Shown: positions 6,848 through 13,690 of the stretch, piece by piece
Numbering within the stretch: the first letter of the stretch is position 1
Layout of the letters: the number at the start of each line of letters is the position of its first letter
NCBI GenBank assembly: GCA_012522875.1
Contig: JAAYJP010000028.1
Coordinates: forward strand, 1 to 14,785
Reading direction: 5' to 3'
Origin: Clostridiales bacterium
GTDB lineage: Bacteria > Bacillota > Clostridia > Christensenellales > Aristaeellaceae
DNA length: 14,785 nt
Position numbers and translations under genes: made by a program
Notes under the pieces: generated by a model
What the model was told of the DNA's origin: nothing
What the model saw: the letters and a program-made list of their open reading frames with translations, nothing else
The model's database searches: none

Positions 6848-6925
6848 ATGGCCGGAGAACCAGCCCAAAAAACTACAGCGATGGCAGCCAAGGGGGCTGT
6901 TTTTTTTAGGCCGGGGCACAATTAA
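6848..6925 (+). CDS. 25-codon leader ORF spanning the permease attenuator
   Basis: A short ORF of 25 codons with no recognisable homologue. Its support is positional. GGGAGG lies 5 bases before the ATG at 6848. The frame stays open through the whole terminator hairpin and its T tract (codons ...GGG GCT GTT TTT TTT AGG...). The TAA at 6923-6925 comes immediately before the permease ribosome binding site (GGAG at 6931). The peptide starts MAGEPAQKTT and ends FFRPGHN. It has no run of one amino acid that would suggest an amino-acid sensor. A ribosome translating it would cover the terminator stem, so it is a good candidate for a regulatory leader peptide, comparable in layout to the longer pyrB leader of enteric bacteria. 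Chance openness of so short a frame cannot be ruled out. Confidence 0.5.
   Translation: MAGEPAQKTTAMAAKGAVFFRPGHN
6885..6907 (+). terminator. intrinsic terminator (attenuator) in the permease leader
   Basis: Stem CAGCC (6885-6889) and GGCTG (6895-6899) with a 5-base loop AAGGG, followed at once by eight Ts (6900-6907). Two G-U pairs can extend the stem into the T tract. It lies between the permease promoter and its start codon, so it must be conditional for the gene to be expressed. An alternative pairing of CAGCCC (6861-6866) with GGGCTG (6894-6899) excludes the terminator stem. Confidence 0.75.
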
Positions 6926-6942
6926 GAAAAGGAGCAGAGCCA

Positions 6943-8463
6943 ATGACCCAACAGAAACAGACGCACAGCTACCTGCCGGATGAAAGACCCCCTTTTGGGA
7001 AACTACTGCTCTATGCCCTGCAACAAGTGATTGTCATGTTCCCGGCCACCGTGACAGTGGCGCTGATTACCGGATTCCAGGTTTCTACCACCATCTTCGC
7101 TTCGGGCCTGGCAACCGTGTTCTTTATCCTCATCACCGGGCGCAAAATCCCCATGTACTATGGCTCTTCCTTTGCCTACCTGGGAGCAATTGCCGGGATG
7201 GGCTTCGCAAAGGAATCAGGCCTTCTGCCTCCCGATTCCATCAGCCAGATTCAGTTTGGCATCATCTTCTCGGGTTTTATCTCCATCATAGCGGGACTGT
7301 TGGTGCGCTGGGGCGGGAAGGAGAGGGTTGAGAAGATCCTGCCGGCCCAGGTTACCGGCCCCATCGCCATGATTATCGGCCTGTCGCTTGCCGGCAACGC
7401 CATCAAAGACGCGGCGCCGATCGCGGTGGAAAACACATTGGCGAGCGCCACCAGCAGCTTTATCAGCCAGCTTGCGTCCCATGTGGACCCCGCCGCCGCT
7501 AAAGGTGCCGTGGATTCTGCTGTGGCCTCCCTGGGTGAGGTTGTAGCAAATGCCCTGAGCGCTGTTCCTGCGCAAACTGTTTTCAGCTCCAGCTGGGTAT
7601 GGATGGTGTCCCTTGGCACCCTGCTTGCCACACTCCTGTTTTCCCGTTACCTCAAGGGTTTCCTGGGGCAGCTGCCCCTGTTGCTGGGTGCAGCCGTCGG
7701 CTGCGCAGTGGCGGGCCTCATTTATCTCCTGGGAGGCCAGGACATGAGCCTGTTCAATACCATCCCCCAGCAAGCGCTGAATGCCTCAGCCTGGAAGTTG
7801 GGAGACGGCGGTATCTTCGCCCTGCCTGCCTTCACATTTCCCAAAGTATCCTGGGCGGCTGTGGCGGCGCTGATGCCCATCGCCATCGCGACCATCCCAG
7901 AGTCAACGGCGCACATGTACCAGCTTGATATCTATGTTAATAATGAGGCCCGCAAGAAGGGTAAACGATACGACATGGCAGCTCTTCTTGACCGCAATCT
8001 TGTCGGTGACGGGCTGTGCGACATGGTCTCTGGCGTCATCGGGGGACCCGCCGGAACCAACTACGGCGAGAACATCTCCACCATGGCCATCACCAGGGTG
8101 TACTCAGTGCCCGTGATGTTCGTGGCTGGTATCATCGCCATGGTAATTTCCTGCTTCACGCCTCTCATCACCGGTATCTATGCCATTCCCACCGCTGTCA
8201 TCGGCGGCCTTGAAATCTACCTCTTTGGTGCTATTGCCGCTCAGGGTGTGGCCATCATGATCGATAAGGGCGTCAGCATGTTCAGCGCCCGCAACATTGC
8301 GGTTATAGCCGTCATTATGACCTTTGGCCTTGGTGTACAATACTTTTTTGGCGGCAGCATCGACATGTTTGGGCTGAAGGTGCCCGCAATCGCCGGCGCC
8401 GCTGTCCTTGGCATCATTGTGAACCTGATCATGAGCATCGGCGACCGCAGGAAGAAAGCCTAA
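6943..8463 (+). CDS. NCS2-family nucleobase permease, uracil permease (UraA/PyrP)-like
   Basis: A 506-residue multi-spanning carrier of the nucleobase:cation symporter-2 family, which imports uracil, xanthine or related bases with protons. The family signature appears as IPTAVIGGLEIYLFGAIAAQG (about 415-435). Substrate-site landmarks are the Glu 320 of IPESTAH, corresponding to the AEH Glu of UraA, and Glu 376 in GTNYGENISTMAITRVYS. The latter closely resembles the UraA motif TTYGENIGVMAITRVYS, whereas xanthine carriers have a Gln/Asn-type motif there; uracil is therefore the favoured substrate. Residues about 155-215 form an Ala/Ser-rich loop that UraA (about 430 residues) lacks. The start is firm: AAAAGGAG lies 8 bases upstream of the ATG. 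The gene is a single-gene unit with its own promoter, PurBox-like operator, attenuated leader and strong terminator. The operator suggests purine-linked regulation, so a purine substrate cannot be excluded. Confidence 0.9.
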   Translation: MTQQKQTHSYLPDERPPFGKLLLYALQQVIVMFPATVTVALITGFQVSTTIFASGLATVFFILITGRKIPMYYGSSFAYLGAIAGMGFAKESGLLPPDSISQIQFGIIFSGFISIIAGLLVRWGGKERVEKILPAQVTGPIAMIIGLSLAGNAIKDAAPIAVENTLASATSSFISQLASHVDPAAAKGAVDSAVASLGEVVANALSAVPAQTVFSSSWVWMVSLGTLLATLLFSRYLKGFLGQLPLLLGAAVGCAVAGLIYLLGGQDMSLFNTIPQQALNASAWKLGDGGIFALPAFTFPKVSWAAVAALMPIAIATIPESTAHMYQLDIYVNNEARKKGKRYDMAALLDRNLVGDGLCDMVSGVIGGPAGTNYGENISTMAITRVYSVPVMFVAGIIAMVISCFTPLITGIYAIPTAVIGGLEIYLFGAIAAQGVAIMIDKGVSMFSARNIAVIAVIMTFGLGVQYFFGGSIDMFGLKVPAIAGAAVLGIIVNLIMSIGDRRKKA

Positions 8464-8480
8464 GCAAATCGCTTCATCAG

Positions 8481-8512
8481 AATCGGCTGGCCATTTGGTC
8501 GGCCGATTTTTT
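8481..8512 (+). terminator. strong intrinsic terminator after the permease
   Basis: Arms AATCGGCTGGCC (8481-8492) and GGTCGGCCGATT (8497-8508) form a 12-bp stem, including two G-T wobbles, around the loop ATTT. Six Ts (8507-8512) follow. It lies 18 bases after the permease stop. Read from the opposite side it lacks a clear T tract, so it probably terminates the convergent mfd transcript less well. Confidence 0.92.
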
Positions 8513-8536
8513 AGGAGATGCACTGGATGACGATGT

Positions 8537-11500
8537 TTATGCGCCGGCTGGATAGGCGGTTTGTTTCTCCGTTTCCTCATCAATCATCCGCAGTAGCCTC
8601 TCAATGACCGGAATCGCCAGGGTCAGTGCCTCAGCGGCATCCTGGTGGGGAAGCTTCAGCAACAGCTGCGTTTTGCGGCCTCCTGACAGGCGTAGGCGTT
8701 TGTCCGCCCGGGGTAATGCCCCAACAAGGGCGCCGGGATCCACAGCAAATTGTGGATTGAAGGTGAACACCATCAACCCCTGGTCAAAGCAGACAAAATC
8801 AGTTCCCAAGGCGTTGGCAAGGGCGCGCAGCCTGGCAATGGCGATCAGGTGAATCACCGGCTCCGGCGGCTCACCGAAGCGGTCAACAAGGTCTGATATC
8901 AGATCGATGCTCTCCTCCTCAGTATTAATCATCGCGATGCGCTTATAGATCTCTATCCGCTGGGTATCACCCGGCACATAACCCTCGGGCAGGAAAGCGT
9001 TGACTTGCAGGTCTACCCGTGTCTCCAGTTCGCTGGCCCTCAGGGAGGAAAAGTCGCCCTGCGCTTCACGGATGGCTTCCTCAATCATCCTGCAGTACAT
9101 ATCATAGCCCACCGCTGCCACTTGGCCGGACTGTTCGGGGCCAAAGATGTTCCCCGCCCCTCTGATTTCAAGGTCACGCATCGCGATGCGGAAGCCCGCT
9201 CCAAAAGCGGTGAATTCCTTGATGGCGCTGAGCCTTTTTTCAGCGGTTTCAGATATCATCCTGTCAGGCCGCACGGTGAAGTAGGCATAGGCGCTTCTGC
9301 TGCTGCGGCCTACGCGTCCGCGCAGCTGGTAGAGCTGGGAGAGGCCAAAATGGTCGGCGTCATAGACGATGAGGGTGTTGGCGTTGGGGATGTCCAGGCC
9401 ATTCTCAATGATGGTGGATGTCAGGAGCACATCATACTTCCCGGAATAGAAATCCATCATTACATCTTCCAGCGCCCGTTCGGGCATTTGACCATGGGCG
9501 GTGGCAACCTTTGCCTCCGGCACCGCCTGGCTTATCCGCGAGGCCATCCGCTGGATATCCGCCACCCGGTTGTACAGGAAGAATACCTGCCCGTCCCGGG
9601 CTAATTCTCTCAGGATAGCGTCCCGGATCAACCCCTCCTGGTAATCTGCCACATAGGTGTTGACAGGCAGGCGTTCTTCTGGGGGCATTTCGAGCAGGCT
9701 CATATCCCTTACCCCCACCATGGACATGTGCAGTGTGCGGGGTATGGGGGTCGCGCTCAGGGTGAGCACATCTATCGCAGCCCGGTAATTCTTGATCAGC
9801 TCCTTGTGCTTGACACCAAAGCGCTGCTCCTCATCCACAATCAACAACCCAAGGTCCCTAAACTTCACATCTTTGCTCAGCAGCCGGTGAGTTCCCAGGA
9901 GGATATCTACTTTTCCCTCACGGACATTTTGAAGTGTCTGCCTGTTTTCCTGGGGAGACCTGAAACGGCTGACAAAATCCACACGCACCGGAAAACCCTC
10001 AAAACGCTGAGAGAAAGTGCGCATATGCTGCTGGGTCAGGATGGTGGTCGGTGCAAGCAAGGCCACCTGTTTGCCATTGAGTACTGCCCGGAAGGCGGCC
10101 CTCATGGCCACCTCGGTTTTTCCGTACCCGACATCCCCGCAAAGAAGGCGGTCCATGTTGGTGGGCTTTGCCATATCGGCCAATACCTCAGAAATGGCCT
10201 GGGCCTGGTCAGGGGTGAGCTCATACTCAAATCTATCGGCAAACTGGCTCTCAAACGGCTCCAGCGCTTCATAAGCAAAGCCTGGCTCTGACTGGCGCTG
10301 GGCATACAGTTTCACCAGATCAAATGCCAGTCTCTTTACGCTTTCACGGGTTTTGCTCTTTTGCTTTTCCCAGTCTCCCCCGCTTAAGCTATTGAGTGCC
10401 GGCGCGTCCCCGGGGCTGCCCAGGTATTTCTGTACCCGGTCAAACTGGTCTGTGGGAACATAGAGTTTGTCGCTGCCCCGGTAGTGGATGAGCAGATAAT
10501 CCCGCCAAATGCCCTCAGACTGAAGACGCACTGTGCCCTGATATAGGCCAATGCCGTGATGCTCGTGGACAACAAAGTCACCAGGCGCCAGATCAGTAAA
10601 AGCGGCAATGCGCTCGCCGGCTGTATGTCGCTTACGGGCCTTCTGCTGGGACGCGCCGAACAGTTCTCCAGGCGCAATGAGTGCCAGACCCGCCCCATCG
10701 AAGAGGAATCCGGAAGACATAGGCGATGGGATAAGGCAGAGTTTGCCGGGTGCGCAATCCTCTGAAAGTTCAAGACCATTTTTGCCAAGCATTTCTCTTA
10801 AGCGCTCCCCGCGGGCCTGGCCTCCCGAGAAAAGCCCCACGGTCATGCCCGCTTCCTGCCAAGCTCTAAGGTCTTTCACCAATATTTGGGGGCGGTTGTG
10901 GTAAGGAGCGACTGCTGTTCCTGTGAGGGGGATGCTCTTCTCGGGCTTCAGGCCCCCCAAGCCGCGCAACAGCGCCATCATAGTGATGACGCCGCGCTCA
11001 TTCAATGCGTCCAGCACTTCCTCCCGGTCACGCAGAAGGCCTGCCTGGGCGGTTGCGGCATTGCCCTTGGAGTAGGCGGCCTTGAAAGCTTGAATATAGC
11101 CCAGCAGGCTGTCATCCAGCCGCTGCATGGCGCGGTCGGGTGTATCGACAAGAACCAGGGCGTCGGGCATCCAGTCAAGCAGGCTGTGTGGGGGATATAC
11201 CACGTTCGCCCACATCGCCATGTTGTGGATGGCACCCTGCAAAAGGAGATCCTCCTCCTCAGGTGGCGTGAAAGGCTGGGGCGGCTGTCCCAAAGGCAAC
11301 ATTTCCCGGCCGGACTTATCCGGGACTTGCTCCGCTATTGCCAGCGCTTCCAGAAGGCGCGCGACTGCGGCCTCGCGCTCATTTTCAGGTATGAGGTGCT
11401 CAGCCGCCTGGATAATGCGCAAGGAGGGAAGGGGTTCCTGGCTTCGCTGGGTTAGAACATCAAAACCCCTGACGCTATCCACCTGGACATCAAAGAACTC

Positions 11501-12091
11501 GATCCGCGCAGGGGTATCCAGGTAGGGCGGGAAGCAGTCCAGGATATCTCCCCTTAAGGCGAACTGCCCACGGCCTTCAACCAAATCGACCCGTTCATAA
11601 CCCAGGGCGGCAAGCTGCAAAGCCAAATGGTGGGGCTCCAATGCATCTCCCGGTTTTATTGTAATAATTGAAGATGCAAACCATTCAGGAGATGGCAGAT
11701 GGTCCTGGAGGGCTTCGATAGAAGCAATCACCAGGCACATGTGCCCGGACAGCATCAGATCCAGAGCCTTCAGGCGCTGCCAGGCATTGTCCTGGCTGGC
11801 AGTAGCGCCTCTTAAAAAGTTTCGTTCCTCCTGTGGCAGGAGGACAGCGTTTCCACCGGTGAACTGCATTGCATCCTCAAAGGCGCTCCGGGCCAGGCGT
11901 TCACTGGGAAACAGGCAGAGCACCCGGCGGCCGGTTCCTTTTCCCAGGGCTGCGGCAAAAAAAACACGCTGGCTTTCCTGCATATCATACAGCGCCAGAC
12001 CCCCTTTTCCCAGGGCGCTCTGACTGATTTCAGGCCAGTCCGGATGGGAGAAGAAGGCATTGTGCAAGCTATGAGTTATCGGATTCAACAA
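8537..12091 (-). CDS. mfd: Mfd, transcription-repair coupling factor
   Basis: A full-length Mfd of 1184 residues. This ATP-driven translocase pushes stalled RNA polymerase off DNA and recruits UvrA. Domains in order: a UvrB-like N-terminal half (about 1-330, including the RGDILDCFPP segment at 180-189), the CarD-like RNA polymerase interaction domain (about 500-560, LAPGDFVVHEHHGIGLYQG), then the RecG-like translocase with Walker A GDVGYGKTE (652-660), the DEEQ box (753-756), SATPIPRT (779-786) and the QLRGRVGRS motif VI (922-930), and a C-terminal regulatory TRCF domain (about 1030-1165). The start is a TTG at 12091 with GGAGGG a few bases upstream, overlapping the pth stop by 23 bases. It is the last gene of the purR-pth-mfd operon. 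pth-mfd adjacency is common in Firmicutes. Its partner gene uvrA lies across the permease. Confidence 0.97.
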   Translation of the reverse strand: MLNPITHSLHNAFFSHPDWPEISQSALGKGGLALYDMQESQRVFFAAALGKGTGRRVLCLFPSERLARSAFEDAMQFTGGNAVLLPQEERNFLRGATASQDNAWQRLKALDLMLSGHMCLVIASIEALQDHLPSPEWFASSIITIKPGDALEPHHLALQLAALGYERVDLVEGRGQFALRGDILDCFPPYLDTPARIEFFDVQVDSVRGFDVLTQRSQEPLPSLRIIQAAEHLIPENEREAAVARLLEALAIAEQVPDKSGREMLPLGQPPQPFTPPEEEDLLLQGAIHNMAMWANVVYPPHSLLDWMPDALVLVDTPDRAMQRLDDSLLGYIQAFKAAYSKGNAATAQAGLLRDREEVLDALNERGVITMMALLRGLGGLKPEKSIPLTGTAVAPYHNRPQILVKDLRAWQEAGMTVGLFSGGQARGERLREMLGKNGLELSEDCAPGKLCLIPSPMSSGFLFDGAGLALIAPGELFGASQQKARKRHTAGERIAAFTDLAPGDFVVHEHHGIGLYQGTVRLQSEGIWRDYLLIHYRGSDKLYVPTDQFDRVQKYLGSPGDAPALNSLSGGDWEKQKSKTRESVKRLAFDLVKLYAQRQSEPGFAYEALEPFESQFADRFEYELTPDQAQAISEVLADMAKPTNMDRLLCGDVGYGKTEVAMRAAFRAVLNGKQVALLAPTTILTQQHMRTFSQRFEGFPVRVDFVSRFRSPQENRQTLQNVREGKVDILLGTHRLLSKDVKFRDLGLLIVDEEQRFGVKHKELIKNYRAAIDVLTLSATPIPRTLHMSMVGVRDMSLLEMPPEERLPVNTYVADYQEGLIRDAILRELARDGQVFFLYNRVADIQRMASRISQAVPEAKVATAHGQMPERALEDVMMDFYSGKYDVLLTSTIIENGLDIPNANTLIVYDADHFGLSQLYQLRGRVGRSSRSAYAYFTVRPDRMISETAEKRLSAIKEFTAFGAGFRIAMRDLEIRGAGNIFGPEQSGQVAAVGYDMYCRMIEEAIREAQGDFSSLRASELETRVDLQVNAFLPEGYVPGDTQRIEIYKRIAMINTEEESIDLISDLVDRFGEPPEPVIHLIAIARLRALANALGTDFVCFDQGLMVFTFNPQFAVDPGALVGALPRADKRLRLSGGRKTQLLLKLPHQDAAEALTLAIPVIERLLRMIDEETEKQTAYPAGA

Positions 12092-12686
12092 GTGTCCCTC
12101 CGCCGTCTTTTTTTGCGCGGCTGCTGGTGTTAAAGCGGTTCATGGTGAGTTGGATGCCTTGCGCCAAAAAACTGATGGCAGCCTCTCCCGCCTGTTCAAT
12201 GGTCTGCTGGATAGCATCGGCCTGCGGGTCCTGATCCCAGCGGGAGAGAACCCAGTCCTTCAGGTCCCACTGGGGCGGTGGAGCGCCAACTCCGATGCGG
12301 CCCCGGGGAAAATCCTGGTTGGAGGTAACTTCCAGTATGCTGCGCCAACCGTTGTGGGTACCTGCTCCGCCCTTGGCACGGACGCGAAGCGATCCCTGGG
12401 GAAGATCAATATCATCAGACAGGATGAAGATGTCCTGGGGGGGGAGCTTGAACCACCGCATCAAATCCAAAATGGCCAGGCCGCTTAAGTTCATGTAGGT
12501 CTGTGGCTTCAGCAGTATTACGCGCTCACCCTTCAGGCGGGTTTCCGCCAGCAGCCCGCGGCATTGTTTTTTCCCGAAAGCAGTGCCCAAGTGGTCCGCT
12601 GCCAGGTCAACGGCCAAAAAACCCACATTATGGCGGGATAATTCATATTCCCTGCCTGGGTTTCCCAGGCCGACAACTGCTTTCAC
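12069..12686 (-). CDS. pth: peptidyl-tRNA hydrolase
   Basis: A 205-residue bacterial Pth that recycles tRNA by hydrolysing peptidyl-tRNA released from ribosomes. All key residues are present: Asn 9 and catalytic His 19 in GLGNPGREYELSRHNVG, Asn 66 in QTYMNLSG, Asp 91 in LSDDIDLPQGSLR (corresponding to Asp 93 of the Escherichia coli enzyme) and Asn 112 in GGAGTHNGWRSI. The C-terminal tail (about 185-205) is polar and extends beyond the core fold. The start is a GTG at 12686 that overlaps the purR TGA by four bases (GTGA). No good ribosome binding site precedes it, so translation is probably coupled to purR. The Bacillus orthologue is spoVC, also upstream of mfd. Confidence 0.96.
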   Translation of the reverse strand: MKAVVGLGNPGREYELSRHNVGFLAVDLAADHLGTAFGKKQCRGLLAETRLKGERVILLKPQTYMNLSGLAILDLMRWFKLPPQDIFILSDDIDLPQGSLRVRAKGGAGTHNGWRSILEVTSNQDFPRGRIGVGAPPPQWDLKDWVLSRWDQDPQADAIQQTIEQAGEAAISFLAQGIQLTMNRFNTSSRAKKDGGGTLVESDNS

Positions 12687-13510
12687 GCTGGCTGTACCAG
12701 CCAGTCCGCCGGGCGCACCAGCAAGGCATCCCTCGCAATATTTTCGGTGAAAAGCATCAGGGGATGCTCCGGCAATTCGCTCAAAGGCGCTTCCATCTCC
12801 TGGGCCAGAACAAAAGCCAGGCCCACAACGCTTACGCCAAACTCTGACATCAGGGTGATCATGCCCCGCGCGGTGCCGCCATGGCGCATGAAATCGTCCA
12901 CAATCAGGGTGCGCTGCCCGCTTTGCACCGCCCGGCGCGCAAGCGACATGGTCTCGATCCCGCCTTTTCCATCCGGGAAACTGATGTTGACGGCGCTGCC
13001 CTCATACACCTTGCTGGCGCGCCTTGCAATGACCAGCGGCACATTGAGCGCAACCGCCGTCATGGTGGCAACCGGAATGCCCTTGGTTTCCATGGTCAGT
13101 ACGAAATCAATGCCCCGGTTATAGTAGGGCCCCGCCAGGATGGTGCCAATTTGGCGTACCATCTCCGGATCCGCCAGGAGGTCGGATAAATATAGATATC
13201 CGCCCGGCAGCATGCGATCTGGTGCGTTGAGTTTTTCACACAAGGTCTTTACGAACGCAAGTGCTTCCCCATCTGCGACCCTGGGACGAAAACGGACGCC
13301 GCCAGCGGCTCCCGTCACCGTCTCCACATCGCCCAGATTCCAGTCCCGGGTGGCCTTTTGAATCATGGCCACATCCTCGCTTACGGAGGATTTGGCAAGA
13401 TCAAACATCTCGCAAAACCGGCCAAAGGGGATAATTTGGTTGGGCATGCCGCATAATACGCGCGTCATTACAATCACGCGCTCCGTCCGTTTGATTTTGT
13501 CCATGTTCAT
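12683..13510 (-). CDS. purR: PurR, purine operon repressor (Gram-positive type)
   Basis: A 275-residue repressor of the Bacillus PurR type, unrelated to the LacI-type PurR of enterics. The first 75 or so residues form a winged helix-turn-helix (ERVIVMTRVL..., with AKSSVSEDVAMIQKA at 39-53). The rest is a phosphoribosyltransferase-like domain with the PRPP-binding loop IVDDFMRHGGT (about 203-213) and the TMETKGIP segment (139-146) that contributes to the pocket. In Bacillus, PRPP binding releases PurR from paired PurBoxes. The ATG at 13510 is chosen because AAGGAGG lies 5 bases upstream; a GTG or other start further up would run into the promoter. It is the first gene of the operon and probably represses itself, because a PurBox pair overlaps its promoter. 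purR is usually followed by yabJ and spoVG, which are absent here. Confidence 0.96.
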   Translation of the reverse strand: MNMDKIKRTERVIVMTRVLCGMPNQIIPFGRFCEMFDLAKSSVSEDVAMIQKATRDWNLGDVETVTGAAGGVRFRPRVADGEALAFVKTLCEKLNAPDRMLPGGYLYLSDLLADPEMVRQIGTILAGPYYNRGIDFVLTMETKGIPVATMTAVALNVPLVIARRASKVYEGSAVNISFPDGKGGIETMSLARRAVQSGQRTLIVDDFMRHGGTARGMITLMSEFGVSVVGLAFVLAQEMEAPLSELPEHPLMLFTENIARDALLVRPADWLVQPA

Positions 13511-13536
13511 CCTTGCCTCCTTGTGGGGTAAACCAT

Positions 13537-13565
13537 ATTTTATCACATCAATCCGTATATTGCCA
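13537..13565 (-). promoter_or_regulatory. purR-pth-mfd operon promoter
   Basis: On the minus strand the -10 is an extended TGA-TAAAAT (hexamer 13537-13542, five of six matches). A 17-base spacer away is a weak -35 TGGCAA (13560-13565, three of six). Transcription should start near 13530, about 20 bases before the ATG at 13510. One PurBox-like site overlaps the spacer and -35. Confidence 0.5.
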
Positions 13566-13592
13566 CGGGAAAGAGCCTGTATGTTCGGTATT
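13549..13592. promoter_or_regulatory. candidate PurR operator (inverted PurBox pair) at the purR promoter
   Basis: The site at 13580-13592, read on the minus strand as AATACCGAACATA, matches 12 of 13 positions of the PurBox consensus AWWWCCGAACWWT. The facing plus-strand site at 13549-13561 (CAATCCGTATATT) matches 10 of 13. The gap is 18 bases, identical to the pair upstream of the permease. The promoter-proximal box overlaps the -35 region, consistent with repression. PurR autoregulation is established in Bacillus subtilis; its operation here is inferred. Confidence 0.6.
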
Positions 13593-13594
13593 CT

Positions 13595-13616
13595 CAGTCA
13601 GCTGGCTATATGACTG
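13595..13616. repeat. inverted repeat between purR and the exported-protein gene
   Basis: CAGTCA (13595-13600) and TGACTG (13611-13616) form a perfect 6-bp inverted repeat around 10 bases. It has no T tract, so it does not look like a terminator. It lies just outside the PurBox pair and about 20 bases upstream of the -35 of the plus-strand gene, a plausible place for a regulator-binding site. The protein that might bind it is unknown. Confidence 0.35.
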
Positions 13617-13633
13617 GGCAGGCGCCAATCCAG

Positions 13634-13662
13634 TTGAATGCCCAATGGCTTTATGCTAATAT
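13634..13662 (+). promoter_or_regulatory. promoter of the exported Ig-like protein gene
   Basis: A -35 TTGAAT (13634-13639), 17-base spacer and extended -10 TGC-TAATAT (hexamer 13657-13662). Both hexamers match four of six consensus positions. The expected start near 13669 is about 22 bases before the ATG, with GGAGGT at 13678-13683 as the ribosome binding site. Confidence 0.55.
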
Positions 13663-13690
13663 GACGGCAGAACCTGCGGAGGTGGATAAG

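Noticed and set aside
6816..6900. Purine, ZTP, guanidine/PRPP (ykkC-type) riboswitch, PyrR-binding RNA or T-box in the permease leader
   Set aside because: None of the conserved core sequences of these elements could be found by eye. The space between the likely RNA start and the terminator is only about 70 bases, and the leader ORF explains the arrangement better. A covariance-model search would settle it.
6848..6945. Leader ORF joined to the permease by slippage on the eight-T tract
   Set aside because: In the permease frame the T tract is followed at once by a TAG (6907-6909), so slippage into that frame ends translation instead of fusing the two products.
8481..8512. Bidirectional terminator serving mfd as well as the permease
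   Set aside because: On the minus strand the stem is followed by CTGATG, not a T run, so there is no evidence for efficient termination of mfd here.
10656..10661. CCGAAC PurBox core inside mfd
   Set aside because: The surrounding AT-rich positions of the consensus are absent, there is no partner at the right distance, and it lies in coding sequence. Six-base cores are expected several times by chance in this length.
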